Below are positions 7,986-15,440 of a DNA stretch of 27,584 nucleotides, in pieces (the stretch's first letter is position 1; each line of letters begins with the position of its first letter). Source of the stretch: an uncultured Fusobacterium sp. (lineage in GTDB: Bacteria > Fusobacteriota > Fusobacteriia > Fusobacteriales > Fusobacteriaceae); the NCBI GenBank assembly GCA_900545035.1, contig UQXM01000006.1:1-27584 (forward strand), in the 5' to 3' direction. The translations under genes and the position numbers were made by a program. The notes beneath the pieces were generated by a model that saw only the letters and a program-made list of their open reading frames with translations, searched no databases and was not told where the DNA came from.

Positions 7986-8017
7986 TTTTATTCTCCGTAA
8001 AAAATAATTAAGATTTA

Positions 8018-9241
8018 TTATTTAAACATGTTTATAGCTGTTATAATAACAGGCATCTGGAATATATCTATCAAAAATGCTCCTGTCAAAGGGACTATTA
8101 AATAAGGATTTACTGTATATCCGTATTTTTCACTTACTTCTCCCATATTTATCATAGCATTTGTAGTTGCTCCAAGTCCTGAACCACACATTCCGGAAAT
8201 CATGACCGCAGCATCATAATCTGCTCCCATTGCTTTGAACACAATAAATCTTGTATATACCCACATAAACAGAACTTGACACATTAAAATTATTAACATA
8301 GGTATTGCCAGAGCTGCAAGTTCCCAAAGTTTTAAAGAAACAAGAGCCATTGATAAGAATACATTCAGAGATGTTTCTCCCAATATGTTAACAAGATTTC
8401 TGTCCAAATCAATCCATTTATATTTTAAATTAAAATTATTAAATATAATTGCTACAAACATAGCTCCTACATATGAAGGAAGTGCTATTCCAAATTTTGA
8501 TTTTAAAAATCCGCTCAAAGATATTCCTATTGTCATTACAATTGATAACATCATTACATGTGAAAGCATTGAATTAAGAGTTATTTCTCTTTTCTCAACA
8601 TCAAGTTTTATTCCTACTTCATCTTGATTTACTACATCTTTTGGTTTTAAATCAAATTTCTTTATAAGATGAATTGCTAACGGTGAACCCAAAAGTCCTC
8701 CTGCTATAAGTCCGAATGTAGCAGCTGACAAAGCTACTGTAAGTCCTCCTGACACTCCCAGTTCTTCTATATATTTTCCGAATGCTCCTGCTGAACCATG
8801 CCCACCTGACATTGAAACAGACCCTGCCATTACTCCTAAAAGTGGATTTATTCCTGTAATTTTAGCAACACCTACTCCTATAACAGTCTGCATGAATGTC
8901 ATAAATCCACTAAGCAGCCAGAAAATTATTAAAAGTTTTCCTCCTTTTTTTAGTCCTGCTACAGAAGAACCAAGTCCTATCGTTGTAAAAAATACTACCA
9001 TAAACGGTGTTTGAAGAGTAGTATCATAAGAAATACTTCCAACATTGGCAACTCTCATTAACAAATGTATTATTGAAAATAAAATTCCTCCTAAAACTGC
9101 TGCAGGAATTCCAAATCTATCAAGAAAAGAAAGTTTAGCTTTCATTTTCTTACCAACCCAAAGTGATATAAGTCCTATAGCAATTGTTCCAATCATATCA
9201 AATTTTAAAAGCATTCCCAAATTGTCAAAGCCAAATTCCAT
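8018..9241 (-). CDS. gltS: sodium/glutamate symporter GltS
   Basis: 407 residues, a polytopic inner-membrane protein of the usual GltS length. Two inverted halves are visible. Each has a glycine-rich re-entrant pore motif: GVMAGSVSMSGGHGSAGAFG (about residues 136-155) and MISGMCGSGLGATTNAMINMG (about 347-367). The family takes up glutamate with Na+. Placed between hutG and hutD, it could either import glutamate for fermentation or move glutamate made by formiminoglutamate hydrolysis; the sequence does not decide this. The start is ATG 9241, preceded by GGAGGAGG, 22 nt after hutG. Confidence 0.95.
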   Translation of the reverse strand: MEFGFDNLGMLLKFDMIGTIAIGLISLWVGKKMKAKLSFLDRFGIPAAVLGGILFSIIHLLMRVANVGSISYDTTLQTPFMVVFFTTIGLGSSVAGLKKGGKLLIIFWLLSGFMTFMQTVIGVGVAKITGINPLLGVMAGSVSMSGGHGSAGAFGKYIEELGVSGGLTVALSAATFGLIAGGLLGSPLAIHLIKKFDLKPKDVVNQDEVGIKLDVEKREITLNSMLSHVMMLSIVMTIGISLSGFLKSKFGIALPSYVGAMFVAIIFNNFNLKYKWIDLDRNLVNILGETSLNVFLSMALVSLKLWELAALAIPMLIILMCQVLFMWVYTRFIVFKAMGADYDAAVMISGMCGSGLGATTNAMINMGEVSEKYGYTVNPYLIVPLTGAFLIDIFQMPVIITAINMFK

Positions 9242-9263
9242 ATAATTCCTCCTCCGTTATTTT

Positions 9264-10157
9264 TTATTTTATTCTGTTTATGATATCATAAGCAAGAGCA
9301 CCTGCAAGTTTTGCTGTCCTGTTGTCTATATCATATTTAGGATTTACCTCTGCAAAATCAACGCAAACTACTTTTCCTGTATCTATCAGCTTTCTTAAAA
9401 TTCTCTTTCCTTTTTTTGGTTCAAGTCCCATTATCGTAGGAGCTGACACTCCCGGAGCCTGTGCAGCATCAAATACATCCATACAAAATGTTATATATAT
9501 GATATCTACATCTTCAAAATACTTGCTCAATTCATTGTTTATATAATCTTCTTCATATTCTTCGTCAAGTATCAATACTCCAAAATTTTGAGCTGTATTT
9601 ATAAGTCTTTTGGTATTTCCTTGCTTTTTAAATCCAACTATTGCATATTTTACATTTTTATCATTATCAAGAATTTGTTTAAAAGATGTTCCGGAAGTCG
9701 CCCCATTATCATAAGGTCTGATATCCAAATGAGTATCAAAATTTACTATTCCTATTTTTTTATCAGGGTAGGCTTTTCTTACTCCGCTGTATGAACCAAA
9801 AGCAATGTCGTGTCCTCCTCCAAGACCTATCGGAAAAATATCTTTTTTGATTACATTAAAAATCTTTTCAGAGTATTCTTTTTGAGCTTCTTCCAGAATT
9901 CTGCTTTTTAAATTCTGGTAATCATAAAAATTAACTCCTTCCACAACAGGAAAAGACTGCATTGCTTTTCTGATAGCATTCGCTCCTTCTTGTGCTCCTG
10001 TTCTTCCTTGATTTCTGCTTACTCCGTCATCAGTATCATACCCTACAAAACAAATTCCTTTTCCCTCTTGTATTTCCTGAAAAGATTTAATTACCTGCCA
10101 TATTCTTAAATCAATCTCTTCATCACTGTCAAATCTTCCATTCCATAAATCTTTCAT
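9264..10157 (-). CDS. hutG: formimidoylglutamase (ureohydrolase family)
   Basis: 297 residues from ATG 10157, which has AAAGGAG at good distance; an in-frame TTG at 10163 is too close. It belongs to the arginase/agmatinase fold and would hydrolyse N-formimino-glutamate to glutamate and formamide, the last step of one histidine degradation route. Manganese-site motifs are GGGHD (H116), NFDTHLDIR (D141, H143, D145) and CMDVFD (D227, D230). In most ureohydrolases the last motif has Asp-x-Asp; aligned on the downstream APG, Cys225 takes the place of the first Asp. The following APGVSAPTIMGL fits formiminoglutamases better than arginases. It is first in an operon with gltS and hutD. The histidase, urocanase and imidazolonepropionase genes are not in the window. 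Confidence 0.88.
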   Translation of the reverse strand: MKDLWNGRFDSDEEIDLRIWQVIKSFQEIQEGKGICFVGYDTDDGVSRNQGRTGAQEGANAIRKAMQSFPVVEGVNFYDYQNLKSRILEEAQKEYSEKIFNVIKKDIFPIGLGGGHDIAFGSYSGVRKAYPDKKIGIVNFDTHLDIRPYDNGATSGTSFKQILDNDKNVKYAIVGFKKQGNTKRLINTAQNFGVLILDEEYEEDYINNELSKYFEDVDIIYITFCMDVFDAAQAPGVSAPTIMGLEPKKGKRILRKLIDTGKVVCVDFAEVNPKYDIDNRTAKLAGALAYDIINRIK

Positions 10158-10185
10158 CTTCAAACTCCTTTCCTGATTTTTTAAG

Positions 10186-10198
10186 TAACACAGTGTTA
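10186..10198. promoter_or_regulatory. perfect palindrome, probable TetR-family operator
   Basis: TAACAC-A-GTGTTA is a perfect 6+1+6 palindrome. It lies between the predicted hutG transcription start (about 10201) and its ribosome binding site, and faces a divergent TetR-family gene. Binding there would block hutG-gltS-hutD transcription. Confidence 0.65.
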
Positions 10199-10207
10199 TT
10201 TAAAAAT

Positions 10208-10236
10208 ATGATAGCACAATAGTTTTTCTATTTCAA
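10208..10236 (-). promoter_or_regulatory. sigma-70-type promoter for hutG-gltS-hutD
   Basis: Minus strand: -35 TTGAAA (10231-10236), 17-bp spacer, -10 TATCAT (10208-10213). A small inverted repeat AATAG-TTTTT-CTATT (about 10219-10233) sits in and beside the spacer and could be a second regulatory site. Confidence 0.7.
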
Positions 10237-10335
10237 GAACTATAATTATTTTTTGTATATAAAATTTATATAATATGTATATTAAAAATATCTATAGTAC
10301 TAAATGTAAACACAATTTTATTTTTTGAATTTATG

Positions 10336-10344
10336 TGATATAAT
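10336..10344 (+). promoter_or_regulatory. extended -10 promoter for tetR-family gene
   Basis: TGATATAAT (TATAAT at 10339-10344) is a TGn-extended -10 element 32 nt upstream of the start codon at 10376. The -35 region is weak. Confidence 0.55.
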
Positions 10345-10375
10345 ATTATAATAATTATCATTTAAGGAGCTTGAT

Positions 10376-11059
10376 ATGAGTTTTGAAAGAGCCAAAACCG
10401 AAGAAAATAAACAAATCAGAATTCAACAAATAAAAGATGTGGCAATTAAATTATTTGATACACATGAATTTCATGAAATTACTCTGGCACATATAGCCAA
10501 AGGAACTGATTTTACCAGAGGAAATCTTTATAAATACATATCTTCTAAAGAGGAAATCTATCTTTTGATAACAATTGATGAATTAAATATACTTTTAAAA
10601 GAAATAAAACAAAAATTAAATAAAGATTTTTCTAAAAAAACAGGAATTTTTGCAGAAATATTAGCTTCAGAAATAAACAAACAAACTCGTTTCTTAAAAC
10701 TTTTTTCTATTTTATACTCCGTTCTTGAAAAAAATGCTTGTGAAGAAAAGTTAATCGATTTTGAAGAAAAGCTAGATGAATGCAGAACAAAATTTACAAA
10801 AATATTAAAAACTATTTTTCCAAGTTTGGAAGAAACACAACTAAGAAAGTTTATCGAGGAACTGTTTGGTTTTATTATAGGATTTTATTCTATGTTTTCT
10901 TTAAATGAAATTCAAAAGGAAGCTTTAAAAAAAGCAAAAACAGGATATTATCCTCCTGATTTTGAAAAAATTTTAAAGGAGCAAATTATTTGTATTTTAA
11001 GAACTATTCTTTATCATTCAGGAGAAAAAGTAAGTTCAATACCATATAGAATTATATAA
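10376..11059 (+). CDS. TetR/AcrR-family transcriptional regulator
   Basis: 227 residues. The N-terminal helix-turn-helix (about residues 16-62) shows the TetR signature: IKDVAIKLFDTHEFHEITLAHIA, then a recognition helix region TDFTRGNLYKYISSKEEIY. The rest is helical and divergent, as expected for a ligand-binding and dimerisation domain; the ligand cannot be predicted. The start is ATG 10376 behind AAGGAG. It is the only large plus-strand gene after the first, and is divergent from hutG. The intergenic region carries one perfect palindrome on the hutG side, so its likely target is the hut operon. No exact copy of the palindrome is seen near its own promoter. Confidence 0.92.
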   Translation: MSFERAKTEENKQIRIQQIKDVAIKLFDTHEFHEITLAHIAKGTDFTRGNLYKYISSKEEIYLLITIDELNILLKEIKQKLNKDFSKKTGIFAEILASEINKQTRFLKLFSILYSVLEKNACEEKLIDFEEKLDECRTKFTKILKTIFPSLEETQLRKFIEELFGFIIGFYSMFSLNEIQKEALKKAKTGYYPPDFEKILKEQIICILRTILYHSGEKVSSIPYRII

Positions 11060-11099
11060 AAAAGAGCCTATTCAAGATTTAAAACCTCTGAATAAGCTC
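11058..11099 (-). terminator. intrinsic terminator of recA-recX-plsC
   Basis: On the minus strand GAGCTTATTCA pairs with TGAATAGGCTC (11 bp with one G-U wobble; stem limits 11064-11099) and is followed by TTTTTT at 11063-11058. It may also serve the convergent tetR-family gene, but the plus-strand hairpin has a C-A mismatch and a poorer T tract. Confidence 0.8.
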
Positions 11100-11166
11100 A
11101 TAAAAAATATATTTTTCTTTAATTTTTTTATCTCTAAATTTGACCTTTTTTTATTACGCAATAATA

Positions 11167-11898
11167 TTATTTTATTATATAATTTTTCACAACAATATTT
11201 CTTACTGTACTGCTTAAATTTTTCCTTTCTTCCTGAGAGAGTTGTGAAACATATATAGGTTTTTCAATTATAAGTTTTACTTTTTTATTCCTGTGAACAA
11301 AAAGCTCCCCTCTTCTTTGAATATTAAAAGTTCCGCATACAGTCATAGGAACAATAACTCCCTCTGTATCAAGAGCCAGTTTAAAGCTTCCTTTTTTAAA
11401 ATTTCCTATTTCTCCTGTAAGAGTTCTCTCTCCTTCAGGAAAAATTACAGTAGGATAACCCTGCCTCACTATTTCCACAGCTTTTTTAATACTCTTCATT
11501 CCTTCACGGGCATTATTTCTGTCTAAGAAAATATAGTTTCCTCTCTTCATCCACCTTGAAAAAAAAGGCCATTTTTCCATTTCTTGTTTTGCAACAAATC
11601 CCAAATCCATAGGTACTCCGGTAAGAATAACAGGGATATCAAAATTACTTTGATGATTTGCCACAAAAATTATTCCCTCATCAGCAGAAAGTTTTTCAAA
11701 AGCCTCTCTGTCTTTAAAAATAACCTCCACATCAGTTCCCAAAACTTTCAGCAGACTGCAGCTCATATCTTTCATATTTTTTCTGGCTGTTTTAATCTTT
11801 CTTATTTTATCTCCCGAAAAAACAGCAGGTATATAAGTTATCTCTTTGTAAACAAACATTAAAAACGAAGAAATCACAGCAAGTACAGCTCCGAACAT
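11167..11898 (-). CDS. plsC: 1-acyl-sn-glycerol-3-phosphate acyltransferase
   Basis: 243 residues, membrane-associated. It acylates lysophosphatidate to phosphatidate in phospholipid synthesis. It has an N-terminal hydrophobic segment (residues 1-17). The acyltransferase blocks appear in order: NHQSNFD (H82-x4-D87, catalytic), GNYIFLDR (120-127), FPEGERT (153-159) and VIVPMTVCGT. The start is ATG 11898 behind GGAGGAG. It lies 16 nt after recX, so it is co-transcribed with recA-recX, and a terminator follows. The link to DNA repair genes is probably positional only. Confidence 0.93.
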   Translation of the reverse strand: MFGAVLAVISSFLMFVYKEITYIPAVFSGDKIRKIKTARKNMKDMSCSLLKVLGTDVEVIFKDREAFEKLSADEGIIFVANHQSNFDIPVILTGVPMDLGFVAKQEMEKWPFFSRWMKRGNYIFLDRNNAREGMKSIKKAVEIVRQGYPTVIFPEGERTLTGEIGNFKKGSFKLALDTEGVIVPMTVCGTFNIQRRGELFVHRNKKVKLIIEKPIYVSQLSQEERKNLSSTVRNIVVKNYIIK

Positions 11899-11914
11899 AG
11901 CTCCTCCTTTTTAG

Positions 11915-12460
11915 TTAGAATTCCGACACAGCCTTTTTTATTGTGCTGTATTCAAAACCTTTCCGCATCAAACTTTCAACTTTTTTCCGATATTCTTTAT
12001 CTCCCATTCTTTCCCACAGTTTTTGAATCTCTTCGATTTCTCTGTCTGTATTGTCCTCAAGCAGTTCTCTCACAGCCGAAATTGATATTCCTTTTGTCAT
12101 CAGCTGATACTCAAGTTTTTTTCTGCCCCAGTTTTTATGGGAATTTATAAAGGATTCGGCAAATTCGTAGTCATTTAAATAACACATGTCATTTAATGAT
12201 GAAATCACTTTAGATATTATAGTTTTTTCTTTGTATTTTGTCAAAAGTTTTGTTTTAAGTTCTTTTGTACTGTAATCTCTTTTTTCCAAAAGCCAGTAAG
12301 AAAAAGAAAGAGCCGAAGATTCGGCTAAAAGCATATAGCTTTCATTGTCAATCTCCATGCTCTCTTTCAGATTATATTTTTTTATTGTATCTTTGGCTAG
12401 AGAAAAGTTTGCTCCGTTTTCAAAAAGAATCTTATTCTTCCGAATCTCCAAAATCTTCAT
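11915..12460 (-). CDS. recX: RecA regulatory protein RecX
   Basis: 181 residues from ATG 12460 (MKILEIRKNK); two more in-frame ATGs at 12472 and 12481 lie inside recA and would give up to 188 residues. The chosen start overlaps the end of recA by 29 nt. RecX binds RecA filaments and limits their activity. The helical three-repeat architecture is visible: SFSYWLLEKRDYSTKELKTKL (repeat 1, about residues 51-71), LNDYEFAESFINSHKNWGRKKLEYQLMTKGIS (repeat 2, about 94-125) and RKGFEYSTIKKAV (repeat 3). Position directly after recA makes the identification firm. Confidence 0.9.
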   Translation of the reverse strand: MKILEIRKNKILFENGANFSLAKDTIKKYNLKESMEIDNESYMLLAESSALSFSYWLLEKRDYSTKELKTKLLTKYKEKTIISKVISSLNDMCYLNDYEFAESFINSHKNWGRKKLEYQLMTKGISISAVRELLEDNTDREIEEIQKLWERMGDKEYRKKVESLMRKGFEYSTIKKAVSEF

Positions 12461-13511
12461 TCTCTTCCACATCCTCTTCATCTATATCTGTAGCTGTCCC
12501 TGCCTGAATTGCGTTTTTAGCTTTCAGTTCATTGTAAATTGTATCAAACAACTCTTTTTCCTCTTCCAGTCTGGCTTTTACATTTTCTTTACCTTGTCCC
12601 AGTCTGATATCTCCGAAGCTGAACCAAGCTCCTGATTTTGAAACTATGTCAGCTTTTAATGCTGCATCAAGAACTTCACCCACTCTTGAAATTCCTTTAC
12701 CGTACATAATCTGGAACGCTGCTTCTTTAAACGGAGGAGCAATTTTGTTTTTGGTAACTTTTACAACAACTTCGTTTCCTATTATATCGTCCCCTTGTTT
12801 TACAGAACCTATTCTTTTTATTTCCATTCTTACAGAAGCATAGAATTTAAGAGCTTTTCCTCCTGTTGTTGTAGTTTGAGGTCCAAAACCAAATCCTCCG
12901 ATTTTATCTCTTATCTGGTTGATAAATATCATAGTTGTTTTAGATTTGTTAAGAGTACCTGTAAGTTTTCTAAGAGCCTTAGACATAAGTCTTGCCTGAA
13001 GCCCCATCTGCTGATCACTCATCTCTCCGTCAATCTCTGCTTTCGGTACAAGAGCCGCAACAGAGTCCACAACTATTACATCAACCGCTCCTGAACGAAC
13101 AAGCATGTCTGCTATTTCAAGTGCTTGTTCTCCGTAGTCAGGCTGAGATATTAAAAGGTCGTCAATATCCACTCCAAGTGCTTTTGCATAAACAGGGTCA
13201 AGAGCGTGTTCTGCGTCGATAAATGCCACAACTCCTCCCATTTTTTGTGCCTCTGCAATTATATGAAGAGCCACTGTTGTTTTTCCCGAACTTTCAGCTC
13301 CGTATATCTCAACAATTCTTCCTCTCGGAACTCCTCCAAGTCCAAGAGCCGCATCAAGATTTATACTTCCTGTAGGAATAACATCTATATTCATTGCTGA
13401 ATTTTCCCCAAGCTTCATTATAGACCCTTCACCGAAATCTTTTGTAATCTGTTTTATTGCATTTTCAAGTGCCTTATTTTTATCAGGTGTTTCATTTTTT
13501 TTAACTGCCAT
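12432..13511 (-). CDS. recA: recombinase RecA
   Basis: 359 residues, the DNA strand-exchange protein of homologous recombination and SOS induction. The Walker A motif GAESSGKTT is at 71-79, and conserved blocks include AFIDAEHALDP, VIVVDSVAALVPKAEI (Walker B) and the L2 loop region TMIFINQIRDKIG with GGKALKFYASVR. The C-terminal tail is strongly acidic, as in other RecA proteins. The start is ATG 13511 behind AGGAGG. No convincing Firmicutes-type (CGAACnnnnGTTCG-like) SOS box is visible upstream. Confidence 0.98.
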   Translation of the reverse strand: MAVKKNETPDKNKALENAIKQITKDFGEGSIMKLGENSAMNIDVIPTGSINLDAALGLGGVPRGRIVEIYGAESSGKTTVALHIIAEAQKMGGVVAFIDAEHALDPVYAKALGVDIDDLLISQPDYGEQALEIADMLVRSGAVDVIVVDSVAALVPKAEIDGEMSDQQMGLQARLMSKALRKLTGTLNKSKTTMIFINQIRDKIGGFGFGPQTTTTGGKALKFYASVRMEIKRIGSVKQGDDIIGNEVVVKVTKNKIAPPFKEAAFQIMYGKGISRVGEVLDAALKADIVSKSGAWFSFGDIRLGQGKENVKARLEEEKELFDTIYNELKAKNAIQAGTATDIDEEDVEENEDFGDSEE

Positions 13512-13570
13512 TATTCCTCCTTATTAGATCAATAGAGTTATAAAAATAAAATTCTCTAAGAAAAAATAGT

Positions 13571-13665
13571 TTCTATTTATATTGCTCACTTCACTAAAAA
13601 TGATAAACTCCTCATTTTATTCGTCAAACATATCATTTTTTAGCGTTCAGTTCGCTGCATAAATT
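13571..13665. repeat. hairpin-forming intergenic element B upstream of recA
   Basis: Inner arms CTAAAAATGATA (13594-13605) and TATCATTTTTTAG (13631-13643) are inverted copies with a one-base length difference. Outer sequence continues imperfectly: ATTTATATTGC on the left, CTGCATAAATT on the right. The element is richer in C and G than its flanks and occupies about half of the 214-nt gap between the LPS operon and recA. It shares end sequences with element A at 101-162. Confidence 0.5.
13600..13627 (-). promoter_or_regulatory. candidate recA promoter
   Basis: Minus strand: -35 TTGACG (13622-13627), 16-bp spacer, -10 TATCAT (13600-13605). It is the best match in the 214-nt gap upstream of recA. 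It sits inside the inverted repeat, with the -10 in one arm. The leader would be about 80 nt. Confidence 0.5.
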
Positions 13666-13725
13666 ACGAAACAATTTTTAATACCAAGAATTTTATTTTT
13701 TAACTCTTAGTAATTAATATCTATA

Positions 13726-14730
13726 TTAGTTTTCTTTATTCATATATTTTTCAATCTCATTAAAAACCATATCTGCATTAATAGAATTCATACAGTTATG
13801 ATGTCCCTTAGGGCATTCACGGTTGCCGTGAAGACTGCACGGAGAACATTTCTCCCCTTTGAAGATAAGTGTGCTGTCATCTCCGAAATCAAACATTCCC
13901 GGATCGGTAGGTCCGAATATCACAAATGTTCTGCATCCTGTTCCTCTTCCAATATGGAAAGGTCCCGAATCATTTGTTACCATAAGTTTTGCCTTTGAAA
14001 GAAGAGCTCCGCTTTCTTTGAGAGAAAGTTTTCCGGCAAGGTTTATGCATACTCCCCCGCTGATTTTATTAATATGCTCACATCTTTCAATGTCCTCTCT
14101 GCCCCCGATTAACACAGTTTTTATTTTATATTTTTCAAAAAGTTTTTTAGCCAAATCTCCAAAACCTTTTTTTGTCCATTTTTTAGTTTCTTTGGAAGCT
14201 CCCGGAGCCATTACAAAAAGCCCCTCATAATCTTTCACTTTTTCCGTATCCTTTTGAGAAAAAGTAAACAGAAGCTCCTCTCCTTTGTATTTCAATCCCA
14301 TTTTTTTAAACGGCTTGAAATAATTCTTGATAATTGTATCGTCTGCATGATATTTTATTAATCTCATTTTTACAAGAAGAGATTTCCACCATTTTCTTTT
14401 CGGATATACAAGAACTTTTGACCCTGCCGCTCCAATCTGCTTTGAAATTACTTTGGATCTTATTTTTCTGTGCAGGTCAAAAACATAATCATATTTGTTT
14501 TCTGCCAGCTTTTTCCCAAAGGATATCATATTCTGATATCCGTCATTTTCTTTTTTGTCAAAAAGAATAAGATTATCTATATACGGCACTCCGTCGATAG
14601 AATCCTTAAAATTTTTCATGACCAGAAAATCTATTATCATATCGGGAAATTTTTCTTTCAGCTGTTTCAGCACAGGAGTTGTAAGTATAACATCTCCTAT
14701 TGAGCTGAGCCTTATTATAAGTATTCTCAC
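13726..14730 (-). CDS. glycosyltransferase family 9 (heptosyltransferase-like)
   Basis: 334 residues, a cytosolic GT-B enzyme of LPS core assembly. The N-terminal motif MRILIIRLSSIGDVILTTPV and the C-terminal donor-site block VTNDSGPFHIGRGTG (about residues 250-264) with IFGPTDP are diagnostic of GT9. The C-terminal cysteine pattern C-SPC-SLHG-x-x-x-CP-x-x-H-x-x-CM is shared with the waaF-like gene two places upstream. The start is GTG 14730, 10 nt after the kinase stop, with AAAGG rather far upstream, so expression is probably by translational coupling. It is the last gene of the six-gene operon. Whether the donor is ADP-heptose cannot be read from sequence. Confidence 0.9.
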   Translation of the reverse strand: MRILIIRLSSIGDVILTTPVLKQLKEKFPDMIIDFLVMKNFKDSIDGVPYIDNLILFDKKENDGYQNMISFGKKLAENKYDYVFDLHRKIRSKVISKQIGAAGSKVLVYPKRKWWKSLLVKMRLIKYHADDTIIKNYFKPFKKMGLKYKGEELLFTFSQKDTEKVKDYEGLFVMAPGASKETKKWTKKGFGDLAKKLFEKYKIKTVLIGGREDIERCEHINKISGGVCINLAGKLSLKESGALLSKAKLMVTNDSGPFHIGRGTGCRTFVIFGPTDPGMFDFGDDSTLIFKGEKCSPCSLHGNRECPKGHHNCMNSINADMVFNEIEKYMNKEN

Positions 14731-14740
14731 AATTACATCA

Positions 14741-15433
14741 CTAACCTTTATTTCTGATTTTTTTCTTAAAACGCATCCACCCTCGCAGATATTTATTAAA
14801 CATCAGGGCTGTTTTGAAAAAGAAACTGTTTTTATCCACATAATTTTTTAAATCCAAAAGACAACTCTCTTCCAGATAGATATATTCATATGCTTCCCCA
14901 AATTTTCCATATATATTTTTGGAAAGCTTGCAGTCTATAAGGTAAATTCTTCCGTCTGCCACAAGAAAATTCTGTATCTGAGAATCTCCGTGAAGAAAAC
15001 CTTTTCCGTGTATCTGTTTTAAAGTATGGCAGACAATATCAATATCCTCTTTCTGCCCCTCTCTGCTCTCTATATATTCACTCACTGAAAAAGAATCGAC
15101 AGTCATACCGAAAACTTTTTTTTCGGCAGCGAGATAAGGCTTCGGAGCGTTAAATCCGTTCAGCACAATTTTTTCCAGCTGTGCACACTCCCTCATGCTC
15201 TCTCCCCCTCTGAAAATTGAAATAAATCTCTGCCATTTTCTTCTGTTTTTCTCTCTCGGAATTTTATAAATATATCTTTTTCCATTTATTCTGATAAGCT
15301 GTACAAGACTTCTCTGGTCATCTTTCAATGTTTTCATAACAGAATAATCACTTTCCATTATTCTCGTATAAAAATCAGTGGTGTCTTTTTCGTTATAATA
15401 AACATAAGTTCCTTTAATTTTTTTTCTGTTCAT
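14741..15433 (-). CDS. WaaY/RfaY-like LPS core kinase
   Basis: 230 residues with a compact protein-kinase-like fold. Catalytic features are the ATP lysine in YIYKIP (about K57), the HGD loop (148-150) with N155 (HGDSQIQN), and the metal-binding D167 in LIDCKL. The segment LEKIVLNGFNAPKPYLAAEKK resembles the WaaY/RfaY family, which phosphorylates a core heptose; WaaP/Kdo-kinase type is the alternative. The position between two heptosyltransferase-family genes supports a core sugar kinase. The start is ATG 15433, with AGAGGA about 10 nt upstream overlapping the previous stop. Confidence 0.82.
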   Translation of the reverse strand: MNRKKIKGTYVYYNEKDTTDFYTRIMESDYSVMKTLKDDQRSLVQLIRINGKRYIYKIPREKNRRKWQRFISIFRGGESMRECAQLEKIVLNGFNAPKPYLAAEKKVFGMTVDSFSVSEYIESREGQKEDIDIVCHTLKQIHGKGFLHGDSQIQNFLVADGRIYLIDCKLSKNIYGKFGEAYEYIYLEESCLLDLKNYVDKNSFFFKTALMFNKYLRGWMRFKKKIRNKG

Positions 15434-15440
15434 AAGGGTT

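Noticed and set aside
13690..13715. Terminator for the LPS operon (TACTAAGA / TCTTGGTA on the minus strand)
   Set aside because: The 8-bp stem is weak with a long loop and no T-run follows, so the end of this operon remains unassigned.
13512..13725. SOS box upstream of recA
   Set aside because: GTTC/GAAC triplets occur in the hairpin element but do not form the CGAACnnnnGTTCG-type palindrome.
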